Shown here piece after piece: positions 1 to 6,795 of a DNA stretch of 7,069 bases. How positions within the stretch are numbered: position 1 is the stretch's first letter; each line of letters opens with the position of its first letter. The notes below the pieces were generated by a model. That model saw only the letters and a list, made by a program, of their open reading frames with translations, was not told the origin of the DNA and did no database searches. Where the stretch lies: positions 1-7,069 of the forward strand of contig CAMPKG010000182.1 of the NCBI GenBank assembly GCA_946887085.1, in the 5' to 3' direction. A program made the translations under genes and the position numbers. Source of the DNA: an uncultured Sphingobacteriales bacterium. GTDB taxonomy: Bacteria; Bacteroidota; Bacteroidia; Chitinophagales; Chitinophagaceae.

Positions 1-16
1 GAGAATTGAGAAAACA

Positions 17-73
17 TGATAAAAAATTATCACAAATTATTATTTTTGTATTTAAATATTGTTGATAATATCA
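17..73. promoter_or_regulatory. Candidate MarR operator: two TGATA palindromes flanking the promoter
   Basis: Seen: a perfect inverted repeat, TGATAA-AAAA-TTATCA, occupies 17-32. A second, TGATA-A-TATCA, occupies 63-73. Both carry the same TGATA/TATCA half-site. A third 10-bp palindrome, TATTTAAATA, lies at 49-58, but it is pure A/T and less informative. The first repeat sits where RNA polymerase would contact the -33 region, and the second lies between the predicted transcript start and the start codon at 81. Known: MarR proteins bind palindromes as dimers and often repress their own gene from sites overlapping the promoter. Inferred: these are autoregulatory operator sites. The stretch is very AT-rich, so chance palindromes are a real alternative. 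Confidence 0.4.
41..48 (+). promoter_or_regulatory. Candidate Bacteroidota -7 promoter element for the MarR gene
   Basis: TATTTTTG matches the Bacteroidota sigma-ABfr -7 consensus TAnnTTTG at all six fixed positions. A transcript would start about 4 nt downstream, near 52, leaving a leader of roughly 30 nt before the ATG at 81. No good TTG is present at the -33 position; only a TG at 17-18, 22 nt upstream, is available. The low-complexity A/T context weakens the call. Confidence 0.45.
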
Positions 74-80
74 CCCCGGA

Positions 81-542
81 ATGCCAATACTCGAGGAAGT
101 AATCAAAACAAAGCCAATCAAAGATCCACATTCAAGAGCATACTTAAACATCATGTACACCGGTACATGGATGGTGGGTCGTATCAACCAGGTATTAAAA
201 CCATTCGATCTGACCGAGCCGCAATATAATGTGTTGCGTATTCTCCGCGGTCAGAATGGTGATGCTATGCCGTTGTACGAGATACAGGACAGGATGATAC
301 AGAAGATGTCGAATGTGTCGCGTCTGATTGACAAACTGCTTGACAAGGGGTTGGTTGTGCGTAAGGAATGCCGTGATAACCGCCGCAAGGTCGACATCAT
401 GATCACCAGGAAAGGGTTGGATATGCTGGACGAGGTTGATCCTGACCTTACCAAACTTTTCGATGCCATGGCTAAAAATCTGAAAAAAGATGACGCCCGC
501 CTGCTGAGCGAGATGCTGGATGAGCTGAGAAAAGACGTGTAA
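81..542 (+). CDS. MarR-family winged-helix transcriptional regulator
   Basis: This 153-aa cytoplasmic protein has the normal length and layout of a MarR regulator. A helical N-terminus (about residues 14-45) forms part of the dimer interface. The winged helix-turn-helix covers about 46-115, with the recognition helix near 75-89 (SNVSRLIDKLLDKG). The wing at about 94-109 has the family's D-N-R-R pattern followed by an I-T-x-K-G segment. A C-terminal helix (about 120-150) completes the dimer. The ATG at 81 follows an AT-rich promoter region and has no clear Shine-Dalgarno sequence. The ligand and target genes cannot be read from the sequence. The palindromes just upstream suggest autoregulation, and xerD begins 10 nt after the stop, so the two genes are probably cotranscribed. 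The family call is firm; the physiological role is unknown. Confidence 0.93.
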   Translation: MPILEEVIKTKPIKDPHSRAYLNIMYTGTWMVGRINQVLKPFDLTEPQYNVLRILRGQNGDAMPLYEIQDRMIQKMSNVSRLIDKLLDKGLVVRKECRDNRRKVDIMITRKGLDMLDEVDPDLTKLFDAMAKNLKKDDARLLSEMLDELRKDV

Positions 543-552
543 CTTAGCGCCT

Positions 553-1452
553 GTGTGGGATGCATACCTCAAGGGTTTTAAGGCTTATTTACAACTGGAG
601 CGGTCGTTTTCGGATAACACCGTAGAGGCATATCTTCATGATGTTGCATTGCTTGCCGATTTTATTTCAACGGAACATAAGAATCTGCCGGTGGATGCTC
701 TTGAATTAAAGCATCTACAGCAACTTTTGGCATATATCAATAAGCTGGAGTTTACGGCAGGTACACAAGCCCGTGTTATCAGCGGTATCAAAGCTTTTTT
801 CAGGTACCTGGTATTGGAAGAGGTCGTAAAAAATGATCCCACGCAATTGCTGGAAGCTCCGAAGCTGAAACGTGCACTGCCATCATTTCTCAGCGTCGGT
901 GAAATGGAACAATTGTTTGAGGCAATTGATCACAGCACGCCGGAGGGCCAACGTAACCGCGCCATGCTGGAGACGATGTACAGCTGTGGTTTACGGGTAA
1001 GCGAATTAGTGAGTCTCACCGTTTCGAGCCTGTATCTCGACATTGGCTTTGTGCGTGTAATAGGAAAGGGAAATAAAGAAAGGCTGGTGCCGATTGGCGG
1101 TACTGCCTCGACCCAAATAAAACTCTATCGCGAGCATGTGCGTTGCCATATAGACATAAAGGCAGGCAACGAGGATATTCTTTTCCTTAACCGTCGCGGC
1201 AGCAAACTTTCCCGCGTTATGGTTTTTATGATATTGAAAGACCTGACAGCAAAATGCGGCATCAGGAAGAACATACATCCGCACACCCTCCGCCATTCAT
1301 TTGCCACGCATCTTGTTGAAGCGGGTGCAGACCTGCGTGCCGTTCAAGAAATGATGGGGCATAAAAGCATTACTACCACGGAGATATACACACATCTTGA
1401 CAGGAGTTATCTGCGGCAGACGTTGGAAAAATATCACCCTCGCTATAAATAA
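553..1452 (+). CDS. xerD: Tyrosine site-specific recombinase, XerC/XerD family (probably XerD)
   Basis: In the known family, XerC and XerD act together at the dif site, under FtsK control, to resolve chromosome dimers at division. The protein is 299 aa, close to E. coli XerD. The N-terminal core-binding domain (about 4-88) includes the family's ER-S-S-DNT-EAY signature at 16-27. The catalytic domain (about 108-292) has the whole active site: R148 in CGLRVSEL, K172 in GKGNKER, H244 and R247 in HPHTLRHSFATH, H270 in MMGHKSITTT and the nucleophile Y279 in IYTH. As I recall, these numbers coincide with those of E. coli XerD. The start is GTG at 553, because no other start codon lies in frame between the MarR stop and this point; it has no evident Shine-Dalgarno sequence. 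Nothing suggests an integrase: there are no cargo genes or att-like repeats nearby. XerC versus XerD is not fully decidable here. Confidence 0.9.
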   Translation: MWDAYLKGFKAYLQLERSFSDNTVEAYLHDVALLADFISTEHKNLPVDALELKHLQQLLAYINKLEFTAGTQARVISGIKAFFRYLVLEEVVKNDPTQLLEAPKLKRALPSFLSVGEMEQLFEAIDHSTPEGQRNRAMLETMYSCGLRVSELVSLTVSSLYLDIGFVRVIGKGNKERLVPIGGTASTQIKLYREHVRCHIDIKAGNEDILFLNRRGSKLSRVMVFMILKDLTAKCGIRKNIHPHTLRHSFATHLVEAGADLRAVQEMMGHKSITTTEIYTHLDRSYLRQTLEKYHPRYK

Positions 1453-1456
1453 CTTG

Positions 1457-1484
1457 TAATCGCTGTGTTGCTTATCAGTGATTG
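1457..1484 (+). terminator. Imperfect stem-loop between xerD and the hydrolase gene
   Basis: The arms AATCGCTG (1458-1465) and CAGTGATT (1476-1483) pair over 8 bp with one G-U wobble, closed by a 10-nt loop. A further U-G pair at 1457/1484 is possible. No T-run follows, only ggcataaggtttata, so it is not a standard intrinsic terminator. It could be a weak terminator, a 3'-end stabiliser for the xerD transcript, or chance. Confidence 0.3.
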
Positions 1485-1508
1485 GCATAAGGTTTATAGA
1501 TATGGTAT

Positions 1509-1513
1509 GGAGG
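1509..1513 (+). promoter_or_regulatory. Strong Shine-Dalgarno sequence for the alpha/beta hydrolase
   Basis: GGAGG lies 7 nt before the ATG at 1521, which is ideal spacing and fixes that start codon. It stands out because no other gene in this window has a comparable site, as expected for Bacteroidota, which make little use of Shine-Dalgarno pairing. Confidence 0.7.
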
Positions 1514-1520
1514 AACGTAT

Positions 1521-2663
1521 ATGCCTTTATTATTGCTGTTTACATTTTTGATTGATCTTTTATCTGTGGCGCTTCTTGGGCTGGATATCTTTCTGTTCCG
1601 CGAGTGGTATGTATTCCGAACCACGTCGCTTGAGCGATACGCATGGAGTTGTTTTTATGGAGCCGCGGGCATCACCAGTTATTTACTCCTTGGCAGGTAT
1701 ACTTTTTCATTATTGCTATGCAGGTGGCGCAGCCGGGGAGAGGAGCAACCGAATTTGCGTCGTGGCAAAGAGCGCCAGTACATCAGGCGTTCAGACGGCA
1801 GCAAGATATATGTTGAGTTCTTTGGGCCGGAAGACGCGCAACCAATCATTTTTGTGCACGGATGGAGTTCTAGCAGAAAAGAGTGGTTTTATCAGCGTAA
1901 GTATTTCTCAAAGAGTTACCGGGTTATACTAATGGATTTACCGGGCCTTGGACGGTCGACACGTGCTGATGACAGAAAAATATCACTGGAAAAAATGGCT
2001 GACGACCTGGATGAAGTGATAAAACTGACATCGCAGAAACCGATATTATGGGGGCACAGCATAGGTGGGATGGTGATCCTGACCAACTACCTCCGTCACC
2101 GTCCTTCCGTACCGGTGAGAGTTAGGGCGCTTGTAGTGCAGCACACTACTTACATAAATCCTGTCATGACAAGCGCCATGACCCAATTTCTTTCGGCTAT
2201 TCAAAAGCCGGTGCTGGAACCCCTCTGTTACCTCATGCTTATCCTTTCGCCGTTGGTGAGGCCCTTACGATGGCTCAGCTACCTGAATGGTCATCAACAT
2301 ATCCTTTCCCGCATGCTCTGCTTTACCGGCCGGCAAACCTGGCGACAGTTAAATATGGTGTCATTCCTTGCCGCAATAACCCCTCCTTCGGTTTTTGCCC
2401 GCGGAGTTTTGGCCTCCTTTCGTTACGATGCGAGTAATGTTTTGCCGTTCATCAAGATACCTGTATGTATAGTCGGCGCCGGTAAAGACAAGCTAACAAA
2501 ACCTGAGGCAAGTATTACCCTGCACGAAAAAATCCCTAACGCCACTCTTTTTATAGCAGAAGACACAGGCCATTATGGATTGATAGAACGGCATACGGAG
2601 ATAAACGAGGCGGTGGATAGCTTTATGAAGAAGCTTGATGAGATATCAGCCAAGATGTTTTAG
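1521..2663 (+). CDS. Membrane-anchored alpha/beta-fold hydrolase
   Basis: This 380-aa protein has two predicted N-terminal membrane helices (about 3-26 and 44-66), followed by a basic stretch (residues 68-90) and a full alpha/beta hydrolase domain (about 95-372). The domain shows the oxyanion-hole motif HGWSSS (113-118), a DLPGLGRS segment (139-146), the nucleophile elbow GHSIGG with S180, the acid D323 in GAGKDKL, and the catalytic H351 in TGHYG. The triad is intact, so it should be an active serine hydrolase. The region between S180 and D323, about 140 residues, would contain the lid that decides the substrate, which I cannot name. The basic residues after helix 2 suggest the catalytic domain is cytoplasmic (inference from the positive-inside rule). 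The start is well supported by the upstream GGAGG. It may share a transcript with MarR-xerD, but the 68-nt gap and stem-loop leave this open. Confidence 0.88.
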   Translation: MPLLLLFTFLIDLLSVALLGLDIFLFREWYVFRTTSLERYAWSCFYGAAGITSYLLLGRYTFSLLLCRWRSRGEEQPNLRRGKERQYIRRSDGSKIYVEFFGPEDAQPIIFVHGWSSSRKEWFYQRKYFSKSYRVILMDLPGLGRSTRADDRKISLEKMADDLDEVIKLTSQKPILWGHSIGGMVILTNYLRHRPSVPVRVRALVVQHTTYINPVMTSAMTQFLSAIQKPVLEPLCYLMLILSPLVRPLRWLSYLNGHQHILSRMLCFTGRQTWRQLNMVSFLAAITPPSVFARGVLASFRYDASNVLPFIKIPVCIVGAGKDKLTKPEASITLHEKIPNATLFIAEDTGHYGLIERHTEINEAVDSFMKKLDEISAKMF

Positions 2664-3971
2664 CTATTTGCTATAAGACAAGTCGCGCTGGCTCACTTCC
2701 CACTCGGCCAGTTTTTCTCCTTTTACTCCGAAGAAGCCGATATGCAGTTTTCTGTTTCCTTCATTGCCACTGATGGACACCCTGGCAAAATTCTGTTTTT
2801 CATCGATCAGGGTTCCTTGTACACGTTGCGGATTGCCAGCTTCCTTTTCCACTTTATGCGTGCCGGATGTGAAGGGAGATACAGTGATATCATACAACGT
2901 ATAGTGCCCGTTTCTTGTCTGGCGAATGATCTCGCTGTGATGGCGGTCGCCGGTGAGGAATAATACACCGTTTATCCTGCTGTTCTGCAAAAACTCCATC
3001 AGGTCGTTGTATTCCGCAGGGAAATGATAAAGGCAATCATACTTTGTGTTCGCATTCAATACCTGGCTGCCGGTGACGATGATGTTAAAGCTGGCCTTGC
3101 TTTCTTTTAGTTCATTTTTTAGCCAGTTGAGCTGGCGCTTACCGAACATGCGTTTTTTCGGATTGACCTTCCGGCGGATGCCGGTATAGGCAGGCTCTCT
3201 GTCATTACTGCGCCACCAACGGTCATCGAGCAGGTAAAAATTTACATCGCCATAAGAGAACTTTGTATAAATACCGTCTTTGCCATCACCATAAAACGGA
3301 TTTGCCCAAAAGTCTATGAAGGCTTCGCGGCTTTCTTTTTTGAACTTGAAATCCTTGTCGGAGTTATTGGGGCCAAAGTCATGGTCGTCCCAGGTAGCAT
3401 AATGGGGCATGGCCTTTAGCAAGGGGCCCATTACTGCCTGGCCACGTGCATAACCCGCTCCTTCCCAGAGTATGTCCGCGTTATCTATCTGGTTTGGCAA
3501 ATACCAGTTATCTCCAAGCCAAACCATGATATCGGCAGGCGTGTTGGCCATTGTGGTAAATATCGACGTATCAAGTACGTTGGATGCGCAGGAGCCTGTA
3601 AGGAAACTGAAATCGGGATAGAGATCTGTCCCCTGTGTTTTGAAGCTGCCCGTTGCTATTTCGCCCGCTGCCCCGGTTTCTGCAGAAAGGCTATACTCGT
3701 ATTCGGTAGCGGGCGTAAGGCTAGTGAGGTTGAAAATTGCTGTTTTATACTTTTTATTGAGATCGCCAGCATAACTCACTTCTTTTTTTTCTGACTGGGT
3801 TTCTTTTGGCCAATAAGTTAATGACAGCTTGTTCACGGATGCATGGGCTGCTGTCCAGATATTTGCAGTTTCCTTATCAACATGGCCTATCATTGGACCA
3901 CTGCCAAACAGCGACTGGCAATAAGCTCCAAGACACAGGAATACAAGCAAAAGGGTAGTGACGAAACGCAT
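2664..3971 (-). CDS. Secreted PhoD-like metallophosphatase (alkaline phosphatase D family)
   Basis: This is a 435-aa exported phosphoesterase-type enzyme. A Sec signal peptide (about 1-18, hydrophobic core TLLLVFLCLGA) probably ends before Q19. A beta-rich, fibronectin-like N-terminal domain (about 25-113) precedes the metallophosphatase domain (about 120-412). Metal-site motifs are all present: GSCAS (C128), WLGDNWY (D154), WDDHDFGPNNSD (194-205), LLDDRWWR (247-254), FGKRQLNWL (276-284), GSQVLN (301-306) and LTGDRHHSE (339-347; H344, H345). The GDN and WDDHDFG forms differ from Bacillus PhoD but resemble a clade I recall from Bacteroidota. Known: PhoD enzymes hydrolyse phosphate mono- and diesters using iron and calcium. 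The true substrate here is uncertain. The gene stands alone, convergent with the hydrolase and divergent from purB. A weak -7-like TACATTTA (4014 down to 4007) lies upstream, and no Pho box was recognised. Confidence 0.88.
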   Translation of the reverse strand: MRFVTTLLLVFLCLGAYCQSLFGSGPMIGHVDKETANIWTAAHASVNKLSLTYWPKETQSEKKEVSYAGDLNKKYKTAIFNLTSLTPATEYEYSLSAETGAAGEIATGSFKTQGTDLYPDFSFLTGSCASNVLDTSIFTTMANTPADIMVWLGDNWYLPNQIDNADILWEGAGYARGQAVMGPLLKAMPHYATWDDHDFGPNNSDKDFKFKKESREAFIDFWANPFYGDGKDGIYTKFSYGDVNFYLLDDRWWRSNDREPAYTGIRRKVNPKKRMFGKRQLNWLKNELKESKASFNIIVTGSQVLNANTKYDCLYHFPAEYNDLMEFLQNSRINGVLFLTGDRHHSEIIRQTRNGHYTLYDITVSPFTSGTHKVEKEAGNPQRVQGTLIDEKQNFARVSISGNEGNRKLHIGFFGVKGEKLAEWEVSQRDLSYSK

Positions 3972-4006
3972 AGGGGTGATTTGCCGGGAAAGTTAATACC
4001 TAATGA

Positions 4007-4014
4007 TAAATGTA
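4007..4014 (-). promoter_or_regulatory. Weak candidate -7 element for the phoD-like gene
   Basis: Read on the minus strand, 4014 to 4007 is TACATTTA, which matches five of the six fixed positions of TAnnTTTG. It would give a leader of about 30 nt before the start at 3971. No TTG is found at the -33 distance. A short inverted repeat, ATAAC-N6-GTTAT (4016-4031), lies just upstream of it and could be an operator or chance. Confidence 0.22.
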
Positions 4015-4059
4015 CATAACGCTGTTGTTATAGCTGTAGTAAGTGTGAGAGGCATGCTT

Positions 4060-4067
4060 TACTTTTG
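4060..4067 (+). promoter_or_regulatory. Candidate -7 promoter element for purB, 4 nt before the ATG
   Basis: TACTTTTG matches TAnnTTTG at all six fixed positions and ends only 4 nt before the ATG at 4072. With the usual start about 4 nt past the element, the transcript would begin at about 4071, giving an almost leaderless mRNA. The -33 region is poor, with only a TG at 4035-4036. The location supports both the promoter and the choice of the 4072 start over upstream in-frame codons. Confidence 0.55.
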
Positions 4068-4071
4068 CGCC

Positions 4072-5421
4072 ATGGAATTATCTGCGCTTACTGCCATCAG
4101 CCCGGTTGACGGGCGTTACCGTGCACAATTATCATCGCTTACTCCTTATTTTTCCGAGTTTGGGCTGATCCGTTACAGGGTGCGGGTGGAAGTTGAGTAT
4201 TTTCTTTTCCTGGCTGAGAAAAAGATATTCTCACTGCCGGGTAAACTGAAGGCTGCAAAACTCCGTGACGTATATGAGGGATTTACGGAAGAAGATGCAA
4301 GACAGATAAAAACCATAGAAAAAACTACCAATCACGATGTAAAAGCGGTTGAATATTTTCTGAAGGAAAAGCTGAAAGCGTTAGGCGCAGGCGATGCCGT
4401 AGAGTGGGTGCATTTCGGTCTCACGTCCCAGGACATAAATAATACAGCTGTGCCGCTGTCATGGAAAGAAGCATTGGAGTCAGAGTTTTTACCCGCGCTA
4501 CAAAATATTGTTTTGCAGCTGAAGAAAATGTCGAAGTCGTGGGAAGGCATACCCATGCTTGCCCGCACACACGGACAACCTGCCTCGCCAACCACGCTGG
4601 GTAAAGAGTGGATGGTGTTTGTTGAGAGACTCGAGGGCCAGATTATGCAACTGTCGCATGTGCCATTTGCCGCCAAGTTTGGGGGAGCTACCGGTAATTT
4701 TAATGCGCATTATGTTGCATTCCCGACGAAGGACTGGGTTAAGTTCGGCAACGATTTCGTGAACAATAAACTGGGGTTGGAGCGTATGCAATACACTACC
4801 CAGATAGAGCACTACGATAACATCGCCGCGCAATTTGACGCGTTGAAACGCATCAATACTATTCTTATTGATCTATGTCGCGATGTGTGGACATATATCT
4901 CTATGGACTACTTTAAGCAGAAAGTAAAAGAAGGGGAAGTTGGTTCATCGGCTATGCCGCATAAAGTGAACCCGATAGACTTTGAAAATGCTGAAGGTAA
5001 TTTCGGTATTGCAAATGCACTGTACGAACACCTAAGCATGAAATTACCTATCAGCCGCCTGCAGCGCGATCTGACAGACAGTACCGTGCTCAGGAATGTT
5101 GGTGTGCCTATGGCGCATAGTTTCCTGGCATTGCGTTCCCTGGACAAAGGCCTTAGCAAATTGCTGTTGAATAAAGACAAACTCAAACAAGACCTTGATG
5201 GAAATTGGGCGGTAGTTGCAGAAGCTATTCAGACAGTATTAAGACGCGAGAACTATCCACAGCCGTACGAAGCCCTGAAACAGCTGACACGCGGAAAGAC
5301 AGGAATCAACAAAGAGGATATTCATCAATTCATCAATAACCTGAAGGTCTCAGCCGCCGTGAAAAAAGAGCTGAGAGCCATTACGCCACACAATTACACC
5401 GGTATTCCGTTCAAACTCTAA
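4072..5421 (+). CDS. purB: Adenylosuccinate lyase (PurB)
   Basis: The enzyme releases fumarate from SAICAR and from adenylosuccinate, the eighth step of IMP synthesis and the last step to AMP; it acts as a cytoplasmic homotetramer. The 449-aa product opens with MELSALTAISPVDGRY, nearly the E. coli PurB start, and aligns by eye along its whole length. Key sites: TNHDVKAVEYFLKE with H88 (about 86-99), HFGLTSQDINNTA (about 114-126), RTHGQPASPTT with catalytic H167, and the fumarase/lyase signature GSSAMPHKVNPIDFENAEGN (291-310), with the catalytic loop serine at S292/S293. LQRDLTDSTVLRNVG follows (about 330-344). Earlier in-frame starts at 4003 and 4054 were rejected: the extra residues match nothing in PurB, and the promoter element falls inside them. 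The methyltransferase gene follows 9 nt after the stop, suggesting one operon. Confidence 0.97.
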   Translation: MELSALTAISPVDGRYRAQLSSLTPYFSEFGLIRYRVRVEVEYFLFLAEKKIFSLPGKLKAAKLRDVYEGFTEEDARQIKTIEKTTNHDVKAVEYFLKEKLKALGAGDAVEWVHFGLTSQDINNTAVPLSWKEALESEFLPALQNIVLQLKKMSKSWEGIPMLARTHGQPASPTTLGKEWMVFVERLEGQIMQLSHVPFAAKFGGATGNFNAHYVAFPTKDWVKFGNDFVNNKLGLERMQYTTQIEHYDNIAAQFDALKRINTILIDLCRDVWTYISMDYFKQKVKEGEVGSSAMPHKVNPIDFENAEGNFGIANALYEHLSMKLPISRLQRDLTDSTVLRNVGVPMAHSFLALRSLDKGLSKLLLNKDKLKQDLDGNWAVVAEAIQTVLRRENYPQPYEALKQLTRGKTGINKEDIHQFINNLKVSAAVKKELRAITPHNYTGIPFKL

Positions 5422-5430
5422 GTACAGGTT

Positions 5431-6789
5431 GTGAGACAGCTGCCGCAACAACTGCTTCGTGATCTGCAAGACATAAAAGGTTTTGCAGAAGATCGGTTTG
5501 TTGAGGCGCACTTGCAGCCACCACCGGTATCCATAAGGCAGCACTCCTTTAAGGCCCGGGGCATTTTCGAAGATAATGAAGCGATCCCTTGGTGCGATTC
5601 CGGCAGGTACCTGCCGAGCAGGCCTGTGTTTACACTCGATCCATTATTTCATGCAGGCGCATATTATGTGCAGGAAGCATCATCAATGTTCCTGGATCAC
5701 ATAATAAGGCATCTCTATCCCGAAAGAAATGGAATGCGTGTGTTAGATCTTTGCGCTGCGCCTGGGGGCAAGAGTACATTGATAGCTTCGTTGTTGGGTG
5801 AAGACAGTTTGTTGTTGTCAAATGAGGTAATACGTACACGTGCGTCTATTCTCGAAGAGAATATTTGCCGATGGGGATATATGAATACCTGGGTGTGCAG
5901 CAACGATCCGAAAGATATCGGCAAACTCTCGGGGTATTTTGATCTTATTGTTGTCGATGCGCCCTGCAGTGGTTCAGGACTATTTCGAAAAGATCCACGC
6001 GCACTGGACGAGTGGAGCGAAGCAAATGTTGCGCTGTGCAGCCAGCGCCAACAAAGAATACTTGCAGACGTTTGGCCCGCATTGAAGGAAGACGGTATTT
6101 TGATCTACTCAACTTGTTCTTACTCGCCGCAGGAAGATGAAAATATACTTGATTGGATGCAGCAAGAATATGAAGTGGAAACACTAAATATTCCAGTTGA
6201 ACAAGAGTGGGGAATAACGGAGATAATAACTCAATCCGCTGCAACAGGTTACCGGTTCTTTCCTGATAAAATAAAGGGCGAAGGTTTTTTTGTGGCTGCT
6301 ATGAGAAAACGCTCAGAGCAAAAGAATATATTATCTGCAAAACACAAATTACGCCACGAGGAAAAAGTATATATACAGGCAGCACACTTGTTGAAAAAGA
6401 AAGAGTGGTTTTGTGTTTCAGCAGGCGCTGGCTACTCTGCCATCCATCCAAATCACGAAGCTGATCTTAACATTCTTGAAAAATATGTTTATCTACGTCG
6501 TGTAGGACTGCCGCTAGGAGACCCTGCAAATAAGGAGTGGCTGCCATCTCATGATATTGCTTTATCCGTGGACGTTGCAGAATCAATAGCAACAGTCAAA
6601 GCATCAAAGGAGCAGGCATTAAAATTCCTTAAAAAAGAAGATGCAGCATTTCCTCTTACGGAAAGAGGATGGTATATTGTTACATATAACGGACTTGGAT
6701 TGGGCTGGATAAAATCTTTGGGCAACCGCTTTAACAATTATTTACCGAAGCATTGGCGCATCAGGATGGATATTAACGAAATGGAATAG
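5431..6789 (+). CDS. RsmF/NSUN-type RNA (cytosine-C5) methyltransferase
   Basis: This 452-aa, SAM-dependent enzyme should put a 5-methyl group on a cytosine of rRNA or tRNA. Visible layout: an N-terminal segment (about 1-70) of the RsmF type, YYVQEASSM (78-86), SAM-binding motif I LDLCAAPGGKST (105-116), and VVDAPCSGSG (174-183) with C179, the release cysteine. The YSTCSYSPQEDE segment (226-237) supplies the catalytic nucleophile C229. A C-terminal region (about 310-450) ends in the PUA-like pattern GLGLGWIKSLGNRFNNYLPK (421-440). Both cysteines are present, so the enzyme should be active. The combination of Sun domain and C-terminal PUA-like domain fits RsmF (16S C1407 in E. coli) better than RsmB, which has an N-terminal NusB domain. 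The exact target base is not determinable. The start is GTG at 5431, with only a weak AGG (5426-5428) upstream, so translation coupled to purB is likely. Confidence 0.9.
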   Translation: MRQLPQQLLRDLQDIKGFAEDRFVEAHLQPPPVSIRQHSFKARGIFEDNEAIPWCDSGRYLPSRPVFTLDPLFHAGAYYVQEASSMFLDHIIRHLYPERNGMRVLDLCAAPGGKSTLIASLLGEDSLLLSNEVIRTRASILEENICRWGYMNTWVCSNDPKDIGKLSGYFDLIVVDAPCSGSGLFRKDPRALDEWSEANVALCSQRQQRILADVWPALKEDGILIYSTCSYSPQEDENILDWMQQEYEVETLNIPVEQEWGITEIITQSAATGYRFFPDKIKGEGFFVAAMRKRSEQKNILSAKHKLRHEEKVYIQAAHLLKKKEWFCVSAGAGYSAIHPNHEADLNILEKYVYLRRVGLPLGDPANKEWLPSHDIALSVDVAESIATVKASKEQALKFLKKEDAAFPLTERGWYIVTYNGLGLGWIKSLGNRFNNYLPKHWRIRMDINEME

Positions 6790-6795
6790 ACTTAG

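Noticed and set aside
1006..1307. Minus-strand open frames of 60-96 codons inside xerD
   Set aside because: They overlap a strongly conserved catalytic domain, have no recognisable motif or start signal, and look like reverse-frame shadows.
553..1452. Integrase of a mobile element or genomic island
   Set aside because: Length and catalytic residues fit the cellular Xer recombinases, neighbours are housekeeping genes, and no direct repeats, tRNA target, cargo or insertion sequence are visible.
1497..1504. TAGATATG as a -7 promoter element for the hydrolase gene
   Set aside because: It has a mismatch to TAnnTTTG, no TTG at a suitable distance upstream, and would start the transcript inside the Shine-Dalgarno sequence.
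2648..2693. AGCCA...TGGCT inverted repeat across the convergent stops as a bidirectional terminator
   Set aside because: The stem is only 5 bp with a 36-nt loop and no flanking T-run, so it is not a credible terminator.
3914..3971. Lipoprotein signal in the PhoD-like protein
   Set aside because: The residues before C18 are G-A-Y; tyrosine at -1 does not fit a lipobox, which wants Gly, Ala or Ser there.
4003..4071. N-terminal extension of purB from in-frame starts at 4003 or 4054
   Set aside because: The extra 6-23 residues match nothing in the PurB family, the family start MELS-LTA-SPVDGRY begins at 4072, and a full -7 element lies inside the extension.
4332..5186. Minus-strand open frames of 92-114 codons inside purB
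   Set aside because: Their open reading is explained by codon bias of purB on the other strand; low-complexity Cys/Ser-rich translations with no family resemblance.
2664..5421. Functional link between the phosphatase and purB as a nucleotide-salvage pair
   Set aside because: They are divergent with separate promoter candidates, the phosphatase is exported while PurB is cytoplasmic, and only adjacency supports a link.
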